This document shows, in pieces, positions 17,789 to 25,254 of a stretch of DNA of 64,000 nucleotides. The DNA is taken from positions 1-64,000 of the forward strand of contig NZ_QZMT01000009.1 of the NCBI RefSeq assembly GCF_003932495.1, given 5' to 3'. How positions within the stretch are numbered: position 1 is the first letter of the stretch; every line of letters begins with the position of its first letter. Source of the DNA: Guyparkeria sp. SCN-R1. Its GTDB lineage: Bacteria; Pseudomonadota; Gammaproteobacteria; Halothiobacillales; Halothiobacillaceae. The translations under genes were made by a program, and so were the position numbers. The notes under the pieces are model-generated. The model ran no database searches, had not been told where the DNA came from, and was given only the letters and a program-made list of their open reading frames with translations.

Positions 17789-18322
17789 ATGGCCAAATAT
17801 TCCTTGGCATTCAAGCTATGCGTGGTCCGGCATCGAGAGCACGACGGTTTCGGTAGCCGAACGACAGCCACGCACTTTGGTATTGATCATGGCACGGTCG
17901 ATAAGTGGTGCGCAGCGTATCGGGCACATGGGGAAGATGGACTGAGAAAGCGCTATCGACGCTACTCGTCGGCTTTCAAGGCCGCCGTCTTACACCGCAT
18001 GACCAGTGAAGGCTGGTCCACGCGCCAGACTTGCGCCATATTCGATATTCCAGCGCAAAGAACGCTTCAGCAATGGCAACGTGCTTTTGCCCAAGGTGGC
18101 ATGGCAGCACTGGAGCCCAAACGCCGCGGGAGACCACCCAAGATGGCCAAGCACAAGCCCCACTCGCCGCCGCTTACCCAGCGCCCCAAGGCGCCAGAGA
18201 ACATGACGACGGACGAGCTGCATGAACGTTTGGCGTATTTGGAAGCGGAGAATGCGTACTTAAAAAAGTTGAAGGCCTTGGCCCAGGAAAAGCGATCCGC
18301 CGAGAAGAAAAAGCGCGGCTGA
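17789..18322 (+). CDS. IS3-family transposase OrfA (helix-turn-helix protein)
   Basis: The 177-residue product has two N-terminal helix-turn-helix units typical of IS150-type OrfA (about residues 5-55 and 60-110), a proline-rich linker, and a C-terminal leucine-zipper-like segment (LHERLAYLEAENAYLKKLKAL) for multimerisation. It binds the terminal repeats. Start at ATG 17789; an upstream in-frame ATG at 17756 lies in the terminal repeat and is unlikely. Near its end, leucine-lysine-lysine codons form the A AAA AAG frameshift site that yields the OrfAB transposase. Confidence 0.9.
   Translation: MAKYSLAFKLCVVRHREHDGFGSRTTATHFGIDHGTVDKWCAAYRAHGEDGLRKRYRRYSSAFKAAVLHRMTSEGWSTRQTCAIFDIPAQRTLQQWQRAFAQGGMAALEPKRRGRPPKMAKHKPHSPPLTQRPKAPENMTTDELHERLAYLEAENAYLKKLKALAQEKRSAEKKKRG
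18262..18268 (+). other. Programmed -1 frameshift site A AAA AAG
   Basis: The heptamer is in the correct phase (TTA AAA AAG in the orfA frame). Slipping back one base continues without stop into the orfB frame for about 37 codons before its first ATG, giving an OrfAB fusion. Confidence 0.85.
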
Positions 18323-18375
18323 TCACCGAACTGAGACCAAGGCACGCCCTCAAGTGGCTGCTCAAGGCGGCCGGA

Positions 18376-19161
18376 ATGCCCCGCAGCGTGTATTACTACT
18401 GGTGCCGGGCTGCTGCCCGGCCAGATCGGTATGCCGATGAGAAGCGGCGCATCACTGCCATCTTCCATCAGCACCGGGGGCGCTACGGCTACCGGCGCAT
18501 CACCTGGACATTGCGCCGTCAGGGCCATCCGCTGAACCACAAGACGGTGCAGCGCTTGATGGGACGGCTGGGGCTTGCCTGCCGCCTCCGGCCGAAGCGC
18601 TACCGCTCCTATCGGGGTAAAGAGGGACTGACGGCTCCGAATCGATTGCAACGACAGTTCGAGACGGATCGGCCCAACCACAAGTGGGTCACGGACGTGA
18701 CCGAGTTCAAAGTGCGAGGCGAGCGCCTCTACCTGTCGCCAATCCTGGACCTATACAACCAGGAAGTCGTGTCCTACGAGATTGCCCGCAGTCCGAGGTT
18801 GCCCTTGGTGATGACGATGCTGAAACGAGCTGCCAAGCGGCTGGCGCACGGTGAGACGCCGATGCTGCACTCGGATCAGGGGTGGCAGTATCGGATGGCG
18901 CTATACCGCCGAACTTTGAGCCAGCACGGGATCGAGCCGAGCATGTCACGCAAGGGAAACTGCCTTGATAACGCCGTCATGGAGAACTTCTTTGGGATCC
19001 TGAAGACCGAGTGCTTTCATGGACGGACGTTCCGGAGCGTCGAGTCGCTCATCGCCGAGCTCAAGCGATACATCCGCTACTACAACCACGACCGAATCAA
19101 AGAGAAACTAAAAGGCCTGAGCCCCGTGGAATACAGGACTCAGGCCTTGGTGACCGGCTAA
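18376..19161 (+). CDS. IS3-family transposase OrfB (DDE integrase core)
   Basis: The 261 residues counted from the first ATG carry the catalytic triad: D107 in WVTDVTEF, D167 in LHSDQGWQY and E203 in NAVMENFFGILKTE, with the IS3-typical 35 residues between the last two. The YGYRRI segment near residue 40 is the HTH_21 region. The frame is open upstream to the slippery site at 18262, and family members include that upstream part, so the active protein is the OrfAB fusion rather than this ATG form. Confidence 0.92.
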   Translation: MPRSVYYYWCRAAARPDRYADEKRRITAIFHQHRGRYGYRRITWTLRRQGHPLNHKTVQRLMGRLGLACRLRPKRYRSYRGKEGLTAPNRLQRQFETDRPNHKWVTDVTEFKVRGERLYLSPILDLYNQEVVSYEIARSPRLPLVMTMLKRAAKRLAHGETPMLHSDQGWQYRMALYRRTLSQHGIEPSMSRKGNCLDNAVMENFFGILKTECFHGRTFRSVESLIAELKRYIRYYNHDRIKEKLKGLSPVEYRTQALVTG

Positions 19162-19195
19162 CCAACCGTCCAACTTTTGGGGGTCAGTTCAAATC

Positions 19196-19210
19196 GGCCG
19201 CCTTTTTTTT
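19196..19210 (+). terminator. Right arm and T-run of the IS-split BCCT terminator
   Basis: GGCCGCC followed by eight T residues is the 3' half of the terminator whose 5' arm is at 17724-17733. Before the insertion it would have separated the BCCT gene from the convergent exonuclease gene. Confidence 0.75.
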
Positions 19211-19247
19211 CTTGCTCAGGCACAAATCATTTCAGTCTCGCGCTAGG

Positions 19248-19961
19248 TTATTCCCAAAGCTCACTCACGGGCGTATCGGGTGAATAGTGCCTCGCGATCT
19301 GCGCCTGCAGCAACTCGGCGGTTGCCAGCGCGTCAATCTTGGCGTGGTGTGCCGAGTAGGTTGGCAAGCCGTAGCGTGTCCGGGTGTCAGACAGCCGGAT
19401 CGACGTACGCGCTCCCAGCAGCATCCCCTTGAGACGGTTCCATCCCCCTTGGCGCACCTCACGGGCCTCGATGCTCATGGTGTCGATCAACGGAAACAGG
19501 CAGCGTTCACCGCGACGCGCCTGGACGGCGGCATCCAGGAACGGCCGTTCGATCCCGCGAAAGTGGACGACCACGAGGCAGCCCGCCAGTTCGGCCAGCA
19601 ACTCGTCGAGGATCTCGTCGAGATCCGGTGCGTGGGCGACTTCGGCATGCGTAATCCGATGGAACCGGATCGAGGCCTCGTCCAGCGGCCGTTGCGGACG
19701 GACGACCCAGTAACGCCCCGCCGACGGGCGGATTCGTGTCAGGTCGAATGGCACCAGGCCGATCGACACGATGGCATGGCGATGGACGTCCATCCCGGTG
19801 GTCTCGAAATCCAATGCCACCAGCGGCACGTCACGTATGGGAGACTGTGGTGCCGGCACCCCCGCCGCGTAAAACATCCGCAGCGCCGGATCCTGACAAC
19901 GCTTGGACTGGTCGGCAAAGAAAGCGGGCCAGGTGGATTCTTCTTGTTGTGGGTTCGACAT
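19248..19961 (-). CDS. DnaQ-like 3'-5' exonuclease (DEDDh)
   Basis: The 237-residue protein has the three exonuclease motifs: ALDFETTG (ExoI, about 47-54), HFRGIERPFLDAA (ExoII) and HHAKIDALATAEL (ExoIII with His and Asp), as in the proofreading subunit of DNA polymerase III and RNase T. It lacks the polymerase-binding C-terminus of DnaQ, so it is probably a separate nuclease acting on DNA or RNA ends. It starts 8 bases after the DUF294 gene and forms a two-gene operon with it, a pairing known in other proteobacteria. The conserved ExoII Asn is replaced by Arg (HFRGIERPF), which is a little unusual. Confidence 0.85.
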   Translation of the reverse strand: MSNPQQEESTWPAFFADQSKRCQDPALRMFYAAGVPAPQSPIRDVPLVALDFETTGMDVHRHAIVSIGLVPFDLTRIRPSAGRYWVVRPQRPLDEASIRFHRITHAEVAHAPDLDEILDELLAELAGCLVVVHFRGIERPFLDAAVQARRGERCLFPLIDTMSIEAREVRQGGWNRLKGMLLGARTSIRLSDTRTRYGLPTYSAHHAKIDALATAELLQAQIARHYSPDTPVSELWE

Positions 19962-19969
19962 GGGGACGA

Positions 19970-21835
19970 TCAGCGACTGGGCATCGGGTAACGAAACCTC
20001 AGGAATTTCTGTGCGTTGCTCAACACGTGAAAGGCATCCTTGAGGTTGTGGCGTTCGCCATCCGACACGTTCTCCGGTTCGATGTTGTTGTCGGGCGCGT
20101 GGTGATGCTTGAGATCATGCGCCTGGTGCCGGATGCGGACCATCGAGATGAACTCCAGCGCGTAACGCAGCTTGTCGGCCTGGCCTGCCGGCAACGAGTT
20201 TGCCTGGACGATATCGTCGAGGCGATCGAACGAAGTCTGCGAACGCGAACCGACCGCCAGGGCATGCACACGGATGACGTCCACCAGCGGCGCCGTGCCA
20301 CGCCGTTTGAGATTGATGGAATTGTTGTGCTGCCCGTCCTTTTCCATGACGAAGGTCCGGAAAAAGCCCAGCGGCGGCGTGCGATTGAGTGCATTGCGCG
20401 CCAGGGCGGCAAGAAACAACGGGCTTTGACTGGCGCGTTGCGCGATCAGATCCTGTAGCTGTTCGACGAAACACTCCTCCCCGTGCACGGCCTCGAGGTC
20501 GAAGAAGATCGAGCTGTGCAACAGTTTTTCCGGATCCGGCTTATCGATCCACTCCTCGAAGTAACGCCGCCACACCGACAGCGGTTGGCGCCACTTCTGG
20601 TTGGTGCCCATGATCCCGCCGCTGCAATAGGGATAACCGCAGGCATGCAGGCCGTCGCTCACGCGTTTGGCCAATGCAGCGAACCACGCATCGTGCTGCT
20701 CGGGATCGAAGGAATCATCCAGGATCAGGGCGTTGTCCTGGTCCGTGGCGATGGTCTGATCGTTTCGCGCCATCGAGCCATTGACCATGAAGCAATAGGG
20801 CACCGGCGGCGGGCCCAACTCCGCCTCGGCCAGTTCGATCAACCGTCTGATCAGGCTTCGACCGATACTGGACATCGCCTGACCGATCATCTGCGAGGTC
20901 GCTCCGTCATCCACCAGCCGCACGAAGGCCGCCCGGACGTCCGGCATCAAACGAGCAAGCCCCTTAACCGACCCCTGGCTGAATATATTGCTGACGAGAT
21001 ACATGCTGCTGTGCGTTTCGTAACGCACGATATCCGACAGATGCACCACACCCACCGGGCGCCGCCGATGCAGCACTGGCAGGTGGTGGACGTTGTTGCG
21101 CAACATCGCGAGCATGGCCTCGTAGACCGACTCGTCCGACTGGATGGTGATCAGCCGGTCGTGCATGATCTCGGACAGCGGGGTTTCCCCCGACAGCCCG
21201 GCGGCCAGTATCCGGCCACGCAGGTCCTGATCCGTCAGGATACCGGTCAGGTGCCAATGGCCGTGATCCTCGCCAACGAAGGCACGCTCATCCCCCTCCT
21301 CGGCCCGAGCCAGCAACAGGATGGAGGAGACTTGCTGTTCGGTCATCAACCGTGCCGCCTCATGCACTGAGGCGTTTTCCTCGATGTTTACTGGAGCCCG
21401 GGTCAGCAAGCGCCGAACACGGCTGACCATCAGGTCGTTTTCGCGCTCGTTCTGTTCCACCGTGGACTGGAGACGAGGACCGGACAGCTCGACGAAATCG
21501 GCGAACTGGTCGTCTTCCTCGCAGAGACGGTCAAAGACCTCCACCGGGATCAGGTAGATCAGCGTGTCCTCGATTGCGCGAACCGGGAACCGCACTCGGC
21601 GATTGTGCAGGAGGCCGGTGTGACCAAAGATATCGCCCTCCCCGATCCGGTTGTACAACTCGCCGTTGTGGCGATAGACCTCGACCGCCCCGCTACGGAT
21701 GTAACGCAGCGTGTCTATCGGCTCGCCGTACTCCTGAATCATCGAGCCTTCACGGTAATAGGCCACGTCCGTGCGGGCTGCAATCTGGTCCAGCCATTTC
21801 CGGTCGAGTCGATCGAACGGCGGGTAGTGACGCAA
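19970..21835 (-). CDS. Cyclic-nucleotide-binding / CBS / DUF294 nucleotidyltransferase-like protein
   Basis: The 621-residue protein has in order: a cNMP-binding-type beta-barrel (about 1-120), a pair of CBS domains (about 150-285), a GlnD-like nucleotidyltransferase core (MVNGSMARNDQTIATDQDNALI, about 350-372) and the DUF294 C-terminal helical domain. The layout fits a cytoplasmic sensor that reads adenine nucleotides and may modify a partner protein; the target is unknown. The start is a problem: the only nearby initiation codon in frame is TTG at 21835, and the family-like sequence QEISEHLRHYPPF extends about 15 codons upstream of it with no ATG, GTG or TTG. The exonuclease gene follows 8 bases later. 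Confidence 0.8.
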   Translation of the reverse strand: MRHYPPFDRLDRKWLDQIAARTDVAYYREGSMIQEYGEPIDTLRYIRSGAVEVYRHNGELYNRIGEGDIFGHTGLLHNRRVRFPVRAIEDTLIYLIPVEVFDRLCEEDDQFADFVELSGPRLQSTVEQNERENDLMVSRVRRLLTRAPVNIEENASVHEAARLMTEQQVSSILLLARAEEGDERAFVGEDHGHWHLTGILTDQDLRGRILAAGLSGETPLSEIMHDRLITIQSDESVYEAMLAMLRNNVHHLPVLHRRRPVGVVHLSDIVRYETHSSMYLVSNIFSQGSVKGLARLMPDVRAAFVRLVDDGATSQMIGQAMSSIGRSLIRRLIELAEAELGPPPVPYCFMVNGSMARNDQTIATDQDNALILDDSFDPEQHDAWFAALAKRVSDGLHACGYPYCSGGIMGTNQKWRQPLSVWRRYFEEWIDKPDPEKLLHSSIFFDLEAVHGEECFVEQLQDLIAQRASQSPLFLAALARNALNRTPPLGFFRTFVMEKDGQHNNSINLKRRGTAPLVDVIRVHALAVGSRSQTSFDRLDDIVQANSLPAGQADKLRYALEFISMVRIRHQAHDLKHHHAPDNNIEPENVSDGERHNLKDAFHVLSNAQKFLRFRYPMPSR

Positions 21836-21939
21836 GTGTTCGCTGATTTCCTGGACTTCCCCATCTACTGCCTCTGCCGATGGTGGGTACCTGCTCTGCG
21901 GTCGCTGTCGGACGCACGCCTGCCCCGAGAGGTTGGCAC

Positions 21940-21963
21940 AAAAAAGGCGGGCTTTCGCCCGCC
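21940..21963 (-). terminator. Rho-independent terminator of the porin gene
   Basis: On the minus strand GGCGGGC, loop GAAA, GCCCGCC, then TTTTTT. It lies 28 bases after the porin stop. Confidence 0.9.
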
Positions 21964-21991
21964 TCTCGCTTCGGTCCGAACTTTCAGAGCC

Positions 21992-23293
21992 TTAGAAGTA
22001 GTAACCGACGTTGATATTGAAGATCGTGTTGCTGCCGCCATCAGAGGTCATGCCGTCGGCAACAAACGGCTGGTTCTGACCGTTGATGATGTCGAAGTAG
22101 GTGTACAGACCACCTGCAGCCACGGCCATGCCCGTGACGTTCATGTAGGTGTCTTCGTAGTCGTTGTTCTTGTCGTAAATGAGGCTGTAATCATTGTAGA
22201 ACGTCAACGAAGACACCGGGCCCCATTCAACCGGCAACGTGTAGGCCAGGTTTGCCGTAATCGCCTTGGCGGATAGCGGGCCGGTATACAAGCCAGCGTA
22301 ATAGCCATAGTTCATGAACTGAGCATCGGAGTCATCCAGATCGTATTCCCAGTCGGTGTACTGCAGTTGCAGGTTCCAGCGGTCATAGTCAGCCACAAGG
22401 TGTGCTGCTGCCGCGTAATAGTCACCGTCACCACCGGGGCTCGCACCATCCAACTGGCCATATTTCACTGACGCGCCTGGTTTAAGTGTGAGTTGATCGC
22501 TCACCTTGTAATCGTATTCGGCCCGAGCCGCCAACGTATTTACGGTTTGAGAATCTCTGGCTCCGTCAACGTCATCAATAGCGGCCGTATCTTCGTAATC
22601 GTAACCAACGACATTCGAGGAATAAGACTCAAGGCTAGAGCCACCGCGCTCGTCGTTCTTCAACAGCGCGAGGTCGAAACGCCAATCACCCGGCGTGTAT
22701 GTGGTGCCCACCCCAAAATCATAGTTGTCCTCAAGACCCACGTAATAAAGCGAGGAGAAGTAGAAGTTGTGGGAGTTATACGGCAGTACGCCAAAAGGCA
22801 CTTGGAAGATACCGGCACGCGCCATCAGGTCATCCGTGAACTCGTAACCAACCCAAGCATGATGGATCACGGACATGTACTCGTACCAACGCCATTCGGC
22901 GGACAAGATCACGTCATTGATTTCACCATCGAAGTTCAGGCGGAACGTGTCAAAGGCCAAGTCACCGCCTCGGTCGTTCCCTTCGTTGGCGTCGTTATAG
23001 GTGTAATTAAACCGCACCGCGCCGCCAACATTGATATCCGGCTCGGAGGCTTCTGCCTTCTCTTCAGCCTTGGCGACTTGCTCGGCCTGATCTGCCTGTT
23101 TCTGTTCGATCTGGTCGTTGCGTGCGCGCTCTTTCTCCAATTCACCCTGCAGGGTTTCGACGCGCTGCTTTAGTGCCTCGAGCTCCTGCATGATGCGTTC
23201 GGCACTGGCATCACTGGTCGCCGCCGTCGCGGACAGCGGCGAGGTTCCGAGCGCCACACCGATGGAGATTGCTAACAACTGCTTCTTCATCAT
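21992..23293 (-). CDS. Outer-membrane porin with N-terminal coiled coil
   Basis: The 433-residue protein has a signal peptide (about 1-25, ending SATAA), an alpha-helical heptad region (about 30-85, MQELEALKQRVETLQGELEK) that would trimerise in the periplasm or anchor to peptidoglycan, and then alternating amphipathic beta strands rich in Tyr, Asp and Asn ending in the terminal Phe (NVGYYF) recognised by the BAM complex. It is a beta-barrel porin of the coiled-coil type; substrate selectivity cannot be read. It is monocistronic, with its own promoter and terminator. Base composition is less GC-rich than its neighbours, as is common for highly expressed porins. Confidence 0.9.
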   Translation of the reverse strand: MMKKQLLAISIGVALGTSPLSATAATSDASAERIMQELEALKQRVETLQGELEKERARNDQIEQKQADQAEQVAKAEEKAEASEPDINVGGAVRFNYTYNDANEGNDRGGDLAFDTFRLNFDGEINDVILSAEWRWYEYMSVIHHAWVGYEFTDDLMARAGIFQVPFGVLPYNSHNFYFSSLYYVGLEDNYDFGVGTTYTPGDWRFDLALLKNDERGGSSLESYSSNVVGYDYEDTAAIDDVDGARDSQTVNTLAARAEYDYKVSDQLTLKPGASVKYGQLDGASPGGDGDYYAAAAHLVADYDRWNLQLQYTDWEYDLDDSDAQFMNYGYYAGLYTGPLSAKAITANLAYTLPVEWGPVSSLTFYNDYSLIYDKNNDYEDTYMNVTGMAVAAGGLYTYFDIINGQNQPFVADGMTSDGGSNTIFNINVGYYF

Positions 23294-23332
23294 CGATCCC
23301 TCTTTCTTCGTTGTTTATCAACGGCTCTGATC

Positions 23333-23361
23333 GTTTTATTTTGTGGCCGACGCCACGTTAA
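23333..23361 (-). promoter_or_regulatory. Candidate porin promoter
   Basis: On the minus strand TTAACG (23361-23356), a 17-bp spacer and TAAAAC (23338-23333), each 4 of 6 to consensus, about 40 bases before the porin ATG. Confidence 0.4.
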
Positions 23362-23417
23362 CACGGCGTGCAAGCCCCCTTAGCGCGGCCCCTCGGGCTC
23401 TGCCAATATCAGCACCC

Positions 23418-24407
23418 TTACTCTGTTTCGCCCGCCGGCGCGCAAGGATCCTCCCGAGACACTTCCGGCATGATCAATCGCAAGTCGAACGCGTCGTCCG
23501 GTCCGGGGGTGTCACTCAAATGATTTATCGGCACCATGCCGACGGACATGACGTCCAAACGCGTCTTTCCCGCCACCTGGGCCAACCAATACCCAACGCC
23601 TCGATCCAGCCGGGCGTGCTGGTTGCCCATCACGGCAATGATCTGGCGGTCGGGGTAGGCTTCCCGTGCGGCCATGATCGCCTTGGCCATCAACACGTCG
23701 CGCGCGACCTGCGCCCGAACCATGCGGCTGGACATGTCGGCCGGTATCTCCTGGCAATGCGATTGCTCGAGGACCTCGACCAAACCGCGCTGCTGCTCGG
23801 TCGGCAGGGACAGCTCCGGGGCAATTTCATCGACCCATGCGAGCGCGTCGGCATCCAGCTCGGCACGCCAGCCGACACCGTCTGCCATGGCCACCGCCAT
23901 GGCCTTCTCCCGCGACAGGTTCAGTGGCCAAAGCGGCACTCGACCTTCGGTTGCCCAGTCGAACAACGGGCCGTAGTGTTCCCACCCCCAGCCGTCGAAA
24001 TCGAACCCACCCGCTTGGGCTCGCGCTCGACCGTTTTCAAAGCTCTCGGCATTGAGACGATCGATCTCGCCGTCCCCGCCCAGATCGAGTTGTTCGAGGG
24101 CCAGCACGAGTGGAGCGTTTAAAGCATTAAGAAGCTCGATCTGTCGCCGATGGATAGGCTGGGAATCATGAACTTCGCCGAGGAGAATCACGGGGGCATC
24201 ACGCAAGCGATCCAGTGCCTGGTCGTCCGTGACACTCTGACCCTGGAGATCCCACCAGCTACCAACAAGCGTTGATGCCTCAGCCCGAGCGCAGGAAAAC
24301 GCCAGCAAAACGGCAAGCCCACAAAGCAGAGGCACAATTCGGGAAACCATCCGGCGAAACCGGACCACCACTGGAGTCAATTTGTCCGGGGATGCCATCG
24401 GGTCCAT
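23418..24407 (-). CDS. ChaN-family (heme-regulated / Tiki-like fold) exported protein
   Basis: The product resembles ChaN/DUF399: after a signal sequence (VSRIVPLLCGLAVLLAFSCA) comes VILLGEVHDSQPIHRRQIELL, then LALEQLDLG, and near the end IIAVMGNQHARLDRGVGYWL, which carry the conserved Glu/His pairs of the family. ChaN of Campylobacter is a heme-binding lipoprotein linked to iron uptake; here the cysteine before the mature part does not form a good lipobox, so a periplasmic or outer-membrane-attached protein is possible. The start is uncertain: ATG at 24407 (AAAGGAG 14 bases before) or ATG at 24350, directly before the signal sequence. The frame opens further upstream without support. Confidence 0.75.
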   Translation of the reverse strand: MDPMASPDKLTPVVVRFRRMVSRIVPLLCGLAVLLAFSCARAEASTLVGSWWDLQGQSVTDDQALDRLRDAPVILLGEVHDSQPIHRRQIELLNALNAPLVLALEQLDLGGDGEIDRLNAESFENGRARAQAGGFDFDGWGWEHYGPLFDWATEGRVPLWPLNLSREKAMAVAMADGVGWRAELDADALAWVDEIAPELSLPTEQQRGLVEVLEQSHCQEIPADMSSRMVRAQVARDVLMAKAIMAAREAYPDRQIIAVMGNQHARLDRGVGYWLAQVAGKTRLDVMSVGMVPINHLSDTPGPDDAFDLRLIMPEVSREDPCAPAGETE

Positions 24408-24870
24408 GCGTGACAGATCGACTCCTTTCAGCTGGGGCATAGAGTGGGCGGGCAAAAGCAATTTGAACCGGAGCTTAGTAAATCGAGGGCGATTTGCCTC
24501 ACGTGCAACGCCCTCACCCTGCTTTAAAGGGGGAAATACCTGATTCAAAGGTACCGATAGTGGAACGATTGCGCGTTTCTGTCTAACCATCGGAAACCGC
24601 CCAGCGGCGGACCTGATGCACCCCAAAACATTCCAAAGGGGCGCTCCAAAGGCGGCTGACGCAGGAAAACCACACACCATTAGATCCACTGAAAACACTG
24701 CTTGCGTTCGCGCCCGAATGGTTTACTGTCAATCGGATGAAGGATCCGATCCCTAGCCTGGCGCAAGCCTGGTGTGGTGAGTTCGTTACCTTCATCCGAC
24801 CGGGGTGGATGCGTGCTGAACACCCCGGCCGGTCGCCAGATCAGCACGGTTTTGAGAGTTTGTTTTCGAG
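24408..24870. other. Intergenic region with structured leader of the RRM gene
   Basis: This 463-bp divergent gap encodes no credible protein. Its right half, the presumed leader of the RRM gene, has a 10-bp long-range stem (CGGATGAAGG at 24734-24743 with CCTTCATCCG at 24789-24798) and a second 8-bp hairpin (CCGGGGTG 24800-24807 with CACCCCGG 24821-24828). The left half is plain, with no good promoter seen. Confidence 0.55.
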
Positions 24871-25155
24871 ATGATCAATATTTACGTGGGCAACCTGCCC
24901 TACTCCCAGGATGATCAGGGCCTTCAGGCCGCCTTCGAAGCCTTCGGCGAAGTCAAATCCGCCAAGGTGATCAAGGACATGGCCACTGGTCGTTCCAAGG
25001 GCTTCGGCTTTGTCGAGATGACCGACAAGGACGCCGGCATGAAGGCCATCGAAGCGCTGAACGATACCGACATGGACGGCCGCACCGTTCGTGTCAACGA
25101 AGCGCGTCCGCGCGAGCGTACCAACGACCGCGGTGGTTTCGGTTCGCGTTACTAA
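24871..25155 (+). CDS. RRM-type RNA-binding protein
   Basis: A single RNA-recognition motif of 94 residues with RNP2 IYVGNL (4-9) and RNP1 KGFGFVEM (43-50), including the aromatic residues that stack on RNA bases, followed by a short Arg/Gly-rich tail (RERTNDRGGFGSRY). Small stand-alone RRM proteins of this kind are often cold-induced in bacteria and bind mRNA. It is monocistronic, with a strong terminator, and sits behind an unusually structured leader of at least 130 bases. There is no clear Shine-Dalgarno sequence before the ATG, so translation may depend on the leader fold. Confidence 0.93.
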   Translation: MINIYVGNLPYSQDDQGLQAAFEAFGEVKSAKVIKDMATGRSKGFGFVEMTDKDAGMKAIEALNDTDMDGRTVRVNEARPRERTNDRGGFGSRY

Positions 25156-25176
25156 GACGCCCTCCGGGAGATGACG

Positions 25177-25203
25177 AAAAGCCGGCCATTATGGCCGGCT
25201 TTT
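25177..25203. terminator. Bidirectional terminator between the RRM and membrane methyltransferase genes
   Basis: AAAAGCCGGCCAT / ATGGCCGGCTTTT, a 13-bp near-perfect hairpin with A- and T-runs on its two sides, between convergent genes. Confidence 0.9.
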
Positions 25204-25254
25204 CTGTTTCTGGATGATCGAGTGCCGCCCTAGCCGGCGATCGCGAGTTGCCGT

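Larger units (their letters stand above)
17738..19191 (+). mobile_element. IS3-family (IS150-type) insertion sequence, complete
   Basis: A 1454-bp element. Imperfect terminal repeats start TGAAGTGACCCCTGAAAGTT on the left and, read inward, TGAACTGACCCCCAAAAGTT on the right. It is flanked by a 4-bp AATC duplication and carries orfA and orfB in -1 register joined by an A AAA AAG slippery site at 18262-18268. Both frames and both ends are intact, so it looks recent and potentially active. The left end folds into a terminator-like hairpin at 17746-17786. Confidence 0.93.
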
